A stretch of 64,000 nucleotides of DNA. It comes from Anaerohalosphaera lusitana. GTDB taxonomy: Bacteria > Planctomycetota > Phycisphaerae > Sedimentisphaerales > Anaerohalosphaeraceae. Both the position numbers and the translations under genes were made by a program. The stretch lies in assembly GCF_002007645.1 (NCBI RefSeq), contig NZ_CP019791.1, positions 3,278,593-3,342,592 on the forward strand. The letters are read 5' to 3'. Below are positions 16,458 to 25,325 of the stretch, one piece after another. How positions within the stretch are numbered: the first letter of the stretch is position 1; each line of letters opens with the position of its first letter. The notes beneath the pieces were generated by a model that was not told the DNA's origin, made no database searches, and worked only from the letters and a program-made list of their open reading frames with translations.

Positions 16458-18914
16458 TTAACGATCAAGAAGTGGTTTTCCGTTGCATGAAATACGGAAT
16501 TCGGGGCTGCAACGAGGATCCAGCTCAAGATCATATTCACGCGGCAGTTCTATATTGGCCGAAAAACCACCTGATGCATCTTCCTTCCATGATATGGATA
16601 TAACTCCATTAGGTGTAGGAATCTGGCCGGTACAAAACTCCAGGCCCATATTCTGCAATCGAAGAGTGACAGTCTTGCTGGGTATATCTACATTACGAAC
16701 GCCCAGTATATCGCGGTACAGGCAGTGGGCGACATGGGAAGCGAAGCCGTGATTGCAGCTTGCGGCCGGGCTCATGTTCTCCCAGAGAGTGCCGGTTGTT
16801 TCAGCCATTTCCAGAAAGTAGGAGGTAAGCTCTGAACGGAGCTGCTTTGTAAGACTCCGCTCACTCAACAGCTCCATGCGAAGGTAGTTGCCTACGAAGG
16901 CATTGGCTGGATGGATCTCGGGAAAAGCTTTTGTCTTGCTTCGCTGCGGGCCAAAGTCATTTACGAGTTTTTTCCAGAGGTCAGGATGTGTTTCGGGTGA
17001 TGCAACATCAAAATAGAACGCGAAATACTGGCAGACCTCTGTGCGATTTTCGGTCACCTCGAGCGAGCCGTCGTCTGTTCTTTCGGCATTGTCTACGAAG
17101 AAGGTGCCGTCGAATGACTGGTTAAGGATAGTTTCGCGTACGCTCTGGGCCTTTTTAGCGAGCTTGGGCTTGTCGTACATTTCACTTGCAGCTTCGAGGA
17201 CAGCAGCGTAGAGCATGTTGCTGGGGTAGTTGACATCCTGAACGAAACGGTTTGCTGCGGACCATTCTATAAATACCCAGGAGGGCAGATTTTCGAGCAA
17301 GCCGTCAGAGTTTTCATACTGCGAGAGGAAATCAAGCAAAGCCATCACGCGTGGTTCGAGATCGCTAAGCATTTTATCGTCGCGGGAGCGGTTGCCGTAT
17401 TCCTGAAGCTGGAGAACGAACCACATGGCCCAGTTGGGGATGTAAACGCCGTCATTATGGTCCGCAGGATAACACATCGGAAGCATTCCATCCGGTAGAT
17501 GTTCGAATTTTTCAGGCAATAGATAGTTCTCGAAGAACACCTTTTCCACAACAGCACTGCCTGTCATGTCGAGTGCAACGCGGGATGTGAAAAAGCTGTC
17601 ACAAAGCCAGCCAGCACGTTCTCGGGACGGGCAGTCCATAAATGTATCCAGGGTGTTCTGCCGAAAAGTTTGTTTTGCGGCGCAGAACAATTTGTTGAGA
17701 CGCTCGTCGGAGCAGTCAAACGTCGCTCGGCCGGTGCCAGGATATGCGTACTCGGTGAGCTGGACGTTGGAAATATCGCACTCGCCTTCAAGGACCATGA
17801 CCTTGAGGTGCTGCAGGGTGTAGGGTTCGAAAGATAAAAGCTTGTAACTGCCGGGCGCGAGTTCATATCCGATCGCATTGACGCAGCTTAGACGGAGAAA
17901 ACTCACATCCTTGTCACTTAGGATCTCATCGAAAGTGAGAATTATCCTCGCATCCTTTTTGCAGGTCACATCAAGACCAATAAAGCCGGTAAGATTCGTG
18001 CCGAAGTCATAGATTCGGTAATCGCTTTTAGTGAGATAGTCTGGTACGGCAGAGTAATCATCTTGCAGAATATCTTTCGATTCGGTTTTGATCTGCTGGA
18101 CCTCGTCAGACAAAACGAGATCGAGGTTTTCGAGCTTATAACCTTTCAGCTTTGGGCCTATATTGACCAGGGAGCGGTTTCGCCATGGGTGTTCGACTTC
18201 ATTGTTTTGTAAAATTTTTCCAGCAGAATAAGTTTGCACAGGTGCAATATGCTTAAAGGTTGGATAGCCCACTCGCCGAGGGATAAGTCTTCGATTCTCT
18301 AGCATTTCACAATCGACGGCAGTTCGAAAGAAACTGGGATCCGTAAACCAACTTCGATATCCAGGCGTGAGCCGGTAGTATTCAATGAAAGGACGCTGAA
18401 AGCTGTATCTTTGTACTTTCTGCACGCGTTCATTCAAGATAACTGTCTCAAACCCGTTATCTTTTGAGCCGGTTGCAGCTATCACCTTACCATCCTGCAA
18501 AAGCTCGGCCTGGAGGAAAGCCGGTTGATCGAGCAGGTAGTAGCTGTTGACATTATAGCCTGCGACCTCAATTGCAAGTATAGCTTTTTCATTATCCGCA
18601 GGTATGTCCCATTCATCAACACGATAATAGCCATGGGGCCCACGGGCGGGGCCATAACCAACCAAACGGCCGTCAAGCATAATACGAAATGCGGACGAAC
18701 CGCTTATACGCAGGATCAAAGTTTCGGTGGAATCTATGTCTTCGAGAACAGTTCGAAAGCCGACAAAAAGATTCTTTTCGAGACTTCGTCCCTTTGGCCA
18801 GACAGGTTTGGCAGCTTTAAAATCAGGTTCGGGCGAACCCGGATGTGTATCGGCTATTGTATTGATCTGAGAAAAAAGAACGACCATAATGAAAAACACA
18901 AGATATCTGCGCAT
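16458..18914 (-). CDS. Secreted GH78-type alpha-L-rhamnosidase
   Basis: An 818-residue exported protein with signal peptide 1-21 (YLVFFIMVVLFSQ). N-terminal beta-sandwich domains include RIMLDGRLVGYGPARGP (77-93), the usual rhamnosidase substrate-binding region. An (alpha/alpha)6 barrel begins near 400 with the signature DCPSRERAGWLCD (427-439), matching the GH78 pattern DxPxRxERxGW that carries the general acid. It should release alpha-L-rhamnose from plant or algal polysaccharides or glycosides. Only a weak GAGTG precedes the ATG. It lies between the (alpha/alpha)6 hydrolase gene (89 bases upstream) and the GH20 gene (87 bases downstream), all on one strand. Confidence 0.88.
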   Translation of the reverse strand: MRRYLVFFIMVVLFSQINTIADTHPGSPEPDFKAAKPVWPKGRSLEKNLFVGFRTVLEDIDSTETLILRISGSSAFRIMLDGRLVGYGPARGPHGYYRVDEWDIPADNEKAILAIEVAGYNVNSYYLLDQPAFLQAELLQDGKVIAATGSKDNGFETVILNERVQKVQRYSFQRPFIEYYRLTPGYRSWFTDPSFFRTAVDCEMLENRRLIPRRVGYPTFKHIAPVQTYSAGKILQNNEVEHPWRNRSLVNIGPKLKGYKLENLDLVLSDEVQQIKTESKDILQDDYSAVPDYLTKSDYRIYDFGTNLTGFIGLDVTCKKDARIILTFDEILSDKDVSFLRLSCVNAIGYELAPGSYKLLSFEPYTLQHLKVMVLEGECDISNVQLTEYAYPGTGRATFDCSDERLNKLFCAAKQTFRQNTLDTFMDCPSRERAGWLCDSFFTSRVALDMTGSAVVEKVFFENYLLPEKFEHLPDGMLPMCYPADHNDGVYIPNWAMWFVLQLQEYGNRSRDDKMLSDLEPRVMALLDFLSQYENSDGLLENLPSWVFIEWSAANRFVQDVNYPSNMLYAAVLEAASEMYDKPKLAKKAQSVRETILNQSFDGTFFVDNAERTDDGSLEVTENRTEVCQYFAFYFDVASPETHPDLWKKLVNDFGPQRSKTKAFPEIHPANAFVGNYLRMELLSERSLTKQLRSELTSYFLEMAETTGTLWENMSPAASCNHGFASHVAHCLYRDILGVRNVDIPSKTVTLRLQNMGLEFCTGQIPTPNGVISISWKEDASGGFSANIELPREYDLELDPRCSPEFRISCNGKPLLDR

Positions 18915-19003
18915 TGCATCACACTCTGAATTAAAAGTATTCCATTTGCAACCTGCTACGCCTTCGTCATTTTAATTGGATCAGGCATTTGTTGCAAATG
19001 TTT

Positions 19004-20233
19004 TCATGTGACAGCGTGCTGAATTGATCTCTGTAGCCATTTTTCAACATCTTTCCAGCCGCTGGCGATACGGATCCGGTCGAAGAAAGGAGTAGAACCA
19101 GTTTTGACACATTCGACGGCGTAAATATACATTGCAGCGGACCAGCTTTGCCAGTCCTGCCCGCAGGGACTTCCGGTAAAGGCATTGTGCCATTCATTAA
19201 AGCCGTATTCGATTTTTGGATGTGTTTTCTGCTTTATAAGCTCAGTCAGTGCGATAAGCTTACGGCTTGCCATTCTCATTCGCCCTGCCGCGACAAGTGC
19301 AGCAATGTGGAATCCTGCGATAAAGGGCCAGATGCCGCCGTTGTGGTAATCTCCCGGGCGGTTAAATTCATCGTAGCGGGGCTGCCAGTCAGGATCTTCA
19401 GGCTGGATATAAGGAAATAGATTGGGACATAGATCGACGGCAAGTTTGTTTTGTTCTTTGAGGGCGCGGCATTCAGCTTCGATCCAGGCAAGGATACTTC
19501 GTGAGCGGGACAGCGAGGCCATGCCCGTGAGGATAGCAAGACTGTTACCCAAGAGATCAAAACGTTCACTGCGGAATATCTTATAGGACCACATGGCGTA
19601 ATAAGGTTTGCGCTTAAGCAAAAGGCCTTCGTGTACATGTCCGCATTTTTCGTGATCATTAATAGTAAAATGGTTCATTTCCCAGAGCAGTTGCTCGGCA
19701 CGGCCGTCATGGTCGAAGAGCCGCAGGCATGCATAGAGGATGGTATTCACGAACAAGCCGTAGCCAAGTACCCACTGCTCGTCCCGCCAGTCGCTTGTAG
19801 GTAGCTGTGAAACCAGAACACGATCATTGGGGCTCTGATACATCATCCAGGTAAGAGCCTTTTGTACCGCTGGTGAAATAAAGTCGGGCTGATTGGTGAA
19901 TTGACGATATAGGCCGGCACCTAGAAGAAACAGAGGAGTACAGTCACTTGCACCGCGATCTTCGGGATCGTGGATCAAAGAAGTAATATGTCCCAAAGAG
20001 GTCTGATTGCGGGCGGCCACTTCGAGCATCTGTCTCAAGGAATCGATTAGCTCCTGTCTGCCTGATAGAAGGAAACCCAGCGAACAGATCATCATATCGC
20101 GTGTATAGGGCTGATAATAGCCCCAGGCGGAAGTTTTGGGCAGTCCCCTGCATGGGCCGTGCATATTGTTCATCAGGACCTTTACGGCGGCCTCTCTCGC
20201 GTTTTCTATCTCAAGCCATTGATGGTTATTCAT
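19004..20233 (-). CDS. GH100/GH63-like (alpha/alpha)6 glycoside hydrolase, cytoplasmic
   Basis: A 409-residue protein without a signal peptide. The pattern is that of a clan-G-like (alpha/alpha)6 hydrolase: YTRDMMICSLGFLL (43-56), SDWRDEQW (147-154) with candidate acid Asp148, FNRPGDYHNGGIWPF (290-304) and FNEWHNAFTG (345-354) with candidate base Glu347. Related families include neutral invertases (GH100), mannosyl/glucosylglycerate hydrolases (GH63) and debranching-type enzymes, so the substrate is open. The ATG at 20233 begins one base after the glycosyltransferase stop, with GGGGGT inside that gene as ribosome site; the in-frame extension upstream is spurious. It is the last gene of a PIG-L/GT4/hydrolase unit. 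Confidence 0.7.
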   Translation of the reverse strand: MNNHQWLEIENAREAAVKVLMNNMHGPCRGLPKTSAWGYYQPYTRDMMICSLGFLLSGRQELIDSLRQMLEVAARNQTSLGHITSLIHDPEDRGASDCTPLFLLGAGLYRQFTNQPDFISPAVQKALTWMMYQSPNDRVLVSQLPTSDWRDEQWVLGYGLFVNTILYACLRLFDHDGRAEQLLWEMNHFTINDHEKCGHVHEGLLLKRKPYYAMWSYKIFRSERFDLLGNSLAILTGMASLSRSRSILAWIEAECRALKEQNKLAVDLCPNLFPYIQPEDPDWQPRYDEFNRPGDYHNGGIWPFIAGFHIAALVAAGRMRMASRKLIALTELIKQKTHPKIEYGFNEWHNAFTGSPCGQDWQSWSAAMYIYAVECVKTGSTPFFDRIRIASGWKDVEKWLQRSIQHAVT

Positions 20234-20234
20234 C

Positions 20235-21371
20235 TTATTCGACCCCCAGACGGGATTTGACGATATCAAGAAACTGGCGTGCCACAACCCGATAGTCATA
20301 CTTTTCGACAGCTCGCTTCCTGCCGGCCTGCCCCATTCTCTCACGCAATGATGGATCGCTCATCAGTTCACGAAGATACCCTGCTATATCGTACGAGCTT
20401 GCACGGTAATCCACCGTCCGAGGTCGACGAAAGGATATGCGTTTTCGGTCACCCTCACAGCCGCAGATCACCGTTTCCTTCATCTTAACTTCCTGTGCAA
20501 TACCGGCCAGATATGCGTTTTCCCCATGAACCATTGTATCCAGCAGCCCCATTGCTTTGATGCCTATGACGGGTTTGCCGCAAGCTGCAGCTTCAACCTG
20601 AATCATACCGAAACCTTCAATTCTCGAAGGAGCAGCGTAAATATCGCAAGCAGCAAGAAGATACGGCATAAATTCACGGCTGGTAACATTCATCGCATAG
20701 ATAACGTTGTCATCGATCTCAAGCTCGCGAGCAAGTCGACGGTCCAATTCGTTCTGGTTCAGCGTCCGAGGCCCGGGGTAAACTTTGCAGATATATTTCC
20801 AATCGGGCAGATCACTGTTGCACATCGCCAGTGCATGCATCACTTCCTGGGCGCCCTTGCTGGCCGCATCCCCGCCAGCGGTAAGTATCATGAGCGTATC
20901 GTCATCTATGCCAAGGGTTTCCCGGACTGCAGCGACTTTCTGATCCGAAGCTGAACGGGGGCAGAAATTATCAGTGTCGCAACCGACCGGCAGCACCTCG
21001 ATATTCTGCCCCTTAAGTCCGTCACGCATGTAAACTTCTTTCACCCATTGTGATGTTACCAGTATGAGCGGCAGAGAGTCGAGAGTTTCACGGTGGTCGG
21101 CAATATAACCGTCCGCTACCAGCCAGGGGACAGCAGCAATGCCGTGTTTTTGAGGGTGGTGGACAAGATCGGGAGTAAAGCCCCAATAGCCGATGCCAAC
21201 CGCAACGTCCGGCCTATACCAGCGGTAGTACCACTCTTTCTCATATGCACTCTGAAAGTGAACCTGCTGGACATCGACACCAACCTGCTTGAGGCCCTTT
21301 GCAAAAAGATCGCCCTGTGTGCTCAGTCCGCCCGGATATGGCGGATACTCATACATGAGCAGAACTTTCAT
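20235..21371 (-). CDS. GT4-family glycosyltransferase
   Basis: A 378-residue GT-B retaining glycosyltransferase. The N-terminal domain starts MKVLLMYEYPPYPGG with the usual glycine-rich acceptor loop. The C-terminal donor domain has TAGGDAASKG (164-173), which contains the phosphate-contact lysine, and the EX7E motif EGFGMIQVE (252-260). The start is the ATG at 21371 with an AAGGG-type site; 82 additional codons in frame overlap the deacetylase gene and are not coding. It is 22 bases downstream of a PIG-L deacetylase gene and one base upstream of a hydrolase gene. GT4 plus LmbE-type deacetylase is the pairing used for bacillithiol- and mycothiol-like conjugates, but the acceptor here is unknown. 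Confidence 0.87.
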   Translation of the reverse strand: MKVLLMYEYPPYPGGLSTQGDLFAKGLKQVGVDVQQVHFQSAYEKEWYYRWYRPDVAVGIGYWGFTPDLVHHPQKHGIAAVPWLVADGYIADHRETLDSLPLILVTSQWVKEVYMRDGLKGQNIEVLPVGCDTDNFCPRSASDQKVAAVRETLGIDDDTLMILTAGGDAASKGAQEVMHALAMCNSDLPDWKYICKVYPGPRTLNQNELDRRLARELEIDDNVIYAMNVTSREFMPYLLAACDIYAAPSRIEGFGMIQVEAAACGKPVIGIKAMGLLDTMVHGENAYLAGIAQEVKMKETVICGCEGDRKRISFRRPRTVDYRASSYDIAGYLRELMSDPSLRERMGQAGRKRAVEKYDYRVVARQFLDIVKSRLGVE

Positions 21372-21393
21372 GCTGTTTCCCTTTAAAGAAACG

Positions 21394-22020
21394 TTATGTT
21401 TGTTGTATTCGACAGAATGCCTCCGGGCTGGTGACAGCCTTCGCTTCAAAACTTTCAGGCAAGAATCCGTAATATTCAGTGACCAGTCGTCGCTTAGTCT
21501 GTAAAGTTGCCTCATCAAGGTGCAGAATGATATCAGCATTCGGCTGAGCGTGGGGCGACTGCGTTCCGCCATCATCGAAATATGCGAACGTCCAAAGATC
21601 GCCGGTAGGAAGCTCATGATCGCAAAACATGGCTGTTACCGCCCTGCTGACCTCTTCATGCCTTATGTGACGTGTATACTCCCCTCTTGGTCCATGCGTA
21701 ATAATCAAGTCATAGCTGTGATCATTCAGTAACTGATGTACGCACTTGCTGACAGCCTCGTTAGAAAGGGGTGGTAGACCAGGCGAATCGTCGAGGTCTC
21801 CCATGACACCCGAGGCCTGGTAGAAGTCCAGGACACGGCGAAATTTTGGCGCACGGTCGGGGTCGCTGCGCCGACACAAACATACGACGTGCCAGTTAGA
21901 TTCAGGATGGGTGAGGATCAGGCCTCCGCACCAGATCGTTTCATCGTCAGGATGTGCGACTATCACACAGCAGTTTTCATATTCCCAGCCGTCCAATGTG
22001 TCCCCCCATGGAACGTGCAT
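21394..22020 (-). CDS. PIG-L/LmbE-family N-deacetylase
   Basis: A 208-residue zinc deacetylase. The first motif AHPDDE (22-27) supplies the catalytic Asp and zinc ligands, and HIRHEEV (118-124) supplies the distal zinc histidine. Family members remove N-acetyl from GlcNAc conjugates such as GlcNAc-inositol, GlcNAc-malate and GlcNAc-PI. The start is uncertain: the ATG at 22020 lacks a good ribosome site, and a TTG five codons upstream is no better. The following genes are a glycosyltransferase and an (alpha/alpha)6 hydrolase with gaps of 22 and 1 bases, which strongly suggests one transcription unit. A GlcNAc-type substrate made by the neighbouring GT4 enzyme is inference. Confidence 0.87.
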   Translation of the reverse strand: MHVPWGDTLDGWEYENCCVIVAHPDDETIWCGGLILTHPESNWHVVCLCRRSDPDRAPKFRRVLDFYQASGVMGDLDDSPGLPPLSNEAVSKCVHQLLNDHSYDLIITHGPRGEYTRHIRHEEVSRAVTAMFCDHELPTGDLWTFAYFDDGGTQSPHAQPNADIILHLDEATLQTKRRLVTEYYGFLPESFEAKAVTSPEAFCRIQQT

Positions 22021-22142
22021 CTCAAAATTCGGCAAACAACATAATTCTAGTATTGCGAAGCCAACCTGAGAACCTAAAAAGCAGGAATATCAATAATTTT
22101 AAAGCAAAAGCACCCCCTCTGTTTGTGCAAAATCTCCAAATA

Positions 22143-22177
22143 GAAAAGGCCGATCGTCAAAAAACTGACGTCGGCCT
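22143..22177 (-). terminator. Probable terminator of the 22.2 kb pseudopilin gene
   Basis: Arms AGGCCGATCGTCA and TGACGTCGGCCT (22147-22177) form a 12-pair stem with one bulged base and a six-base loop. A short T run follows on the minus strand. It lies about 50 bases past the stop at 22230. Confidence 0.65.
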
Positions 22178-22229
22178 AAGTTATCTTAGTTGCTGTAAGT
22201 CACAGCTTCCGAAAGATATCTTCCGTCTT

Positions 22230-23024
22230 TTACCAGTAGTGCTGGACCGCACCGTTGTTGTTGGGAGCGACATAGTTTTTATCCATCTCACGCAGATTCC
22301 GCCATTCGACACTGCCGTCAGCATTGAGGACATTTCCACCTTCGGCTTTTGAGCCGTCAAGATGATTAGAGCTGAACGGCTCAGGCCTGCCACCGTAAAT
22401 CTCGGAAAAGTCTCTAGGTTCATCAGCATCATGGGTAAAAACCAGATCGACAACCATGGGTCGACTGCTTGCATTGGGGACACTTGTCTTGTCAATGAAT
22501 ATACGCCTGCCTGCAAGTCGACTGTCGTCCGGATAAATTGTATTATAGCTTGTGTTTCGGACGTCAGCTTCGCGCCAGTCCGCATTGAATGTAAGCAGCC
22601 AGAAGTAATCGGTCACTGCCCATCCGGTGGTTGTTTCGTCAACATCATCAATATCGTTTACCGACATGTGACTGACAAAATAATCCTCAAGCTCCTTGTT
22701 TTCTTTGGATCTGAGGGTGTTGGCAGGGCAATATATGCTTTCCAATTGGTAGTCAGTGCGTATATCATCAGCGACATTGCGAGGCAGGTCGAACAGCCAG
22801 CGCCCAAGATACGGGCCCTGCTGAGGCACTACGGGTAATTTAGAATTGTGATCAGATGCATAAAGATTCAGGACCAGGCTGATGTTCTTCATGTGAGCGC
22901 CGCAGACCACTCGGCGGGCGCGTCGTTTCACGGAAGATAACGCAGGCATCATAATTGCTAAAAGAAGGGCAATGATCGCTATTACGACCAACAGTTCAAT
23001 TAACGTAAAAGCTCTTCTGCGCAT
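22230..23024 (-). CDS. Pseudopilin with planctomycete-type prepilin N-terminus
   Basis: A 264-residue prepilin-like protein. It begins RRRAFTLIELLVVIAI, with predicted cleavage between Ala5 and Phe6 and the conserved Glu10. A cationic stretch KRRARR and a soluble domain follow. Many such proteins are encoded around planctomycete genomes, and their roles in envelope structure or secretion are mostly unproven. The ATG at 23024 has GGAG eight bases upstream; a GTG two codons earlier is less suitable. It is not inside either pilus locus; the CPBP protease gene lies 79 bases upstream. It ends at a terminator near 22150. Confidence 0.85.
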   Translation of the reverse strand: MRRRAFTLIELLVVIAIIALLLAIMMPALSSVKRRARRVVCGAHMKNISLVLNLYASDHNSKLPVVPQQGPYLGRWLFDLPRNVADDIRTDYQLESIYCPANTLRSKENKELEDYFVSHMSVNDIDDVDETTTGWAVTDYFWLLTFNADWREADVRNTSYNTIYPDDSRLAGRRIFIDKTSVPNASSRPMVVDLVFTHDADEPRDFSEIYGGRPEPFSSNHLDGSKAEGGNVLNADGSVEWRNLREMDKNYVAPNNNGAVQHYW

Positions 23025-23103
23025 CTGCACATCTCCGAATTCAATTAACGAAAGTCAGATGCCACCCTAGCCCTGACATATCAGTATTTTACTGTACCTG
23101 CTG

Positions 23104-23976
23104 CTAATTTACAAGATTTGGCTGAAAAACAAGCATCGCGACATTGGTACCGTTGAAGATCATATGCATGAATATCGGCCGCCAAAGAGACCCGCTTTTT
23201 TCGTAGGCATAGCCGAAGCCGCAAGAAAGCAGAAACAACGGCAGCCAGTGTGTCCAGTTGGCGTGCAGAACGGCGAAGATCAATGACGTTGCAGCAATAC
23301 CGGGCCAATTGCCCATATATGAAACCAGGGAAGACTGAAGGAGCCCGCGAAAAAGCAGTTCTTCAAAAATCGGGATAATCACGATGACCGAGACGGCAAT
23401 GGCCACAACAACAGGCAATGAAGGATTGTCCATTATAGCTTTAAGGCTTTCATGCATGGGCAACTGAAACCCATCGCCGCTGATAGCTTCACCAATAAAC
23501 TGTATCAGATAGATCGTGCCCACTACCAAAGGCATCACTGCAAGGTAGTGGATCAATCCCCAGAGAGCGTCTTTGGTGACTGTGCATAAAGAAAGTCCAA
23601 AACCGGCCAGTCCTCTCGTAAAATAGAAATGCCCCAGCACCAGTATGGTCAATGTCAGCAGTATGTCGACACAGCCAGTGCTGATATATAAGGCCATGAG
23701 CTTAACGGTCTCATCAGCAGTGTCAAAAAATGCTGTTATCGCCGAGCCAGCCACGACGAGCAGACCAAACCACAGTATCAGTATGCCGAAAGGCAGCCAT
23801 GGTGTCATACTGTGGCGACGCGAGGGTTTGTGTGCCAAAGCTCGTGCCCCGAACCCGTTCTGTGCCCATCTGATCAGCAGACCGCAGCCCGTGATCAAAA
23901 TGAGCAGTTCAAGAGCTCCCAGCCAAGAGGGTTGGGGCTGATCGACAGCGGCTAAAAATTGCCAAAATTTCAACAT
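23104..23976 (-). CDS. CPBP-family intramembrane metalloprotease
   Basis: A 290-residue polytopic membrane protein of the CPBP (Abi/Rce1) family. The motifs are EELLFRG (about 205-211), with the Glu-Glu pair and Arg, and further helices carrying HANWTHW and FMHMIFN, which supply the metal-site histidines. Hydrophobic helices fill most of the chain. Family members act as prenyl endopeptidases, bacteriocin-immunity proteins or processing proteases; the substrate here cannot be told. GGTGG is eight bases before the ATG. It is divergent from murA, with 71 bases between the starts, and is followed by a pseudopilin gene on the same strand. Confidence 0.88.
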   Translation of the reverse strand: MLKFWQFLAAVDQPQPSWLGALELLILITGCGLLIRWAQNGFGARALAHKPSRRHSMTPWLPFGILILWFGLLVVAGSAITAFFDTADETVKLMALYISTGCVDILLTLTILVLGHFYFTRGLAGFGLSLCTVTKDALWGLIHYLAVMPLVVGTIYLIQFIGEAISGDGFQLPMHESLKAIMDNPSLPVVVAIAVSVIVIIPIFEELLFRGLLQSSLVSYMGNWPGIAATSLIFAVLHANWTHWLPLFLLSCGFGYAYEKSGSLWRPIFMHMIFNGTNVAMLVFQPNLVN

Positions 23977-24047
23977 AAACTAATCCACCAATTGAAAGGT
24001 AACCGATTTTCTATTAGATTAACATAGATTATGCAAGGAAAATAGAT

Positions 24048-25325
24048 ATGGACGCATTGGAAATTCACGGGCCGGTCCAACTGGACGGCACAATAGAGAT
24101 AAGCGGCAGCAAAAACGCTGCTCTTCCCATAATGGCGGCAGCTTTGCTCGCCCCGGGCGAATCGGTAATCGAAGGCGTGCCCAAGCTTGTGGACATCGCT
24201 GTTCTGGAACGGCTTCTGGCCTCACTTGGCGTAAAGGTCTGCCGCGATGAGACCGGCTCGATCCATATTGACGCAACCACGATCGAAAAGCCGATAGGTG
24301 AATACGATATTGTGCGCAAGATGCGCGCGAGTATCTGCATCCTCGGCCCCCTGCTGGCGAGGTGCGGCCATGTAGAAGTGTCCATGCCTGGCGGCTGCGC
24401 GATAGGCGACAGGCCCGTGGACATACATCTGCGGGGCCTGCGAGAACTGGGCGCCCAGATAACACTGGAGAACGGATATATTGTTGCGGACGCTCCACAG
24501 GGACTTAAGGGTGGGGCAATATTCCTCGGAGGTCCCTTCGGATCGACTGTACTCGGCACTGCGAACATTCTTATGGCCGCTACACTTGCGGAAGGCAAAA
24601 CTGTCATCGAATGTGCAGCTTGTGAACCGGAAATATGTGATCTTGCGAATTTTCTGAACGAAATGGGTGCAAAGATCACAGGCATCGGATCGCCGCGTCT
24701 GACTGTCGAAGGTGTTTCCGGGCTTTCACCTGTCAAATATAAGGTCATCGGCGACCGCATCGAGGCTGGAACATTCATGGTCGCTGCTGCTATCACACGA
24801 GGCAGACTCGAGCTCAAGAACTGTGATCTGGGACACATGCTGGCAGTAGTAGACGTACTCCGCAAGATCGGCGTCAGGATCGATGAGACCAATGACGGAT
24901 GCGTGGTGACATGCACCGGCAGACTTTCGCCGGTAGACATCACCACACAGGTGTATCCGGGCTTTCCGACCGATCTCCAGGCACAGCTTATGGCTCTTTT
25001 GGCTCTCGCAGATGGTAACAGCGTTGTTACCGAAAAGATATTCCCGGATCGTTTCATGCACGTTGCGGAACTTAACCGCATGGCGGCAAACATACGCAAA
25101 GAAGGCCCCACCGCGATCATTGCGGGCGTTGAGCGGCTTGTTGCTGCCCCGGTAATGGCATCGGATCTGAGAGCGTCGGCTGCGCTGGTGCTGGCGGCAA
25201 TGGCGGCTGAGGGCACCACGTTGATAAACCGCGTCTACCACATCGACCGCGGCTATGAGAGAATCGAGGAAAAACTCAACCCGGCAGGTGCCAGCATCGT
25301 CCGGAAGCAGGTTGAGCAGGTCTAG
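24048..25325 (+). CDS. murA: UDP-N-acetylglucosamine 1-carboxyvinyltransferase
   Basis: MurA transfers enolpyruvyl from PEP to UDP-GlcNAc, the first committed step of peptidoglycan synthesis. The 425-residue protein has Lys22 in SKNAALP, the loop KMRAS (91-95), the catalytic loop PGGCAIG with Cys117 (the fosfomycin target position), and the DxQAQ-type segment TDLQAQ. Its presence supports a peptidoglycan wall. AAGGA lies eight bases before the ATG. It is a single gene. A terminator-like hairpin occurs only 370 bases beyond the stop (25694-25730), so the transcript may have a long tail or a separate RNA may lie there. Confidence 0.97.
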   Translation: MDALEIHGPVQLDGTIEISGSKNAALPIMAAALLAPGESVIEGVPKLVDIAVLERLLASLGVKVCRDETGSIHIDATTIEKPIGEYDIVRKMRASICILGPLLARCGHVEVSMPGGCAIGDRPVDIHLRGLRELGAQITLENGYIVADAPQGLKGGAIFLGGPFGSTVLGTANILMAATLAEGKTVIECAACEPEICDLANFLNEMGAKITGIGSPRLTVEGVSGLSPVKYKVIGDRIEAGTFMVAAAITRGRLELKNCDLGHMLAVVDVLRKIGVRIDETNDGCVVTCTGRLSPVDITTQVYPGFPTDLQAQLMALLALADGNSVVTEKIFPDRFMHVAELNRMAANIRKEGPTAIIAGVERLVAAPVMASDLRASAALVLAAMAAEGTTLINRVYHIDRGYERIEEKLNPAGASIVRKQVEQV

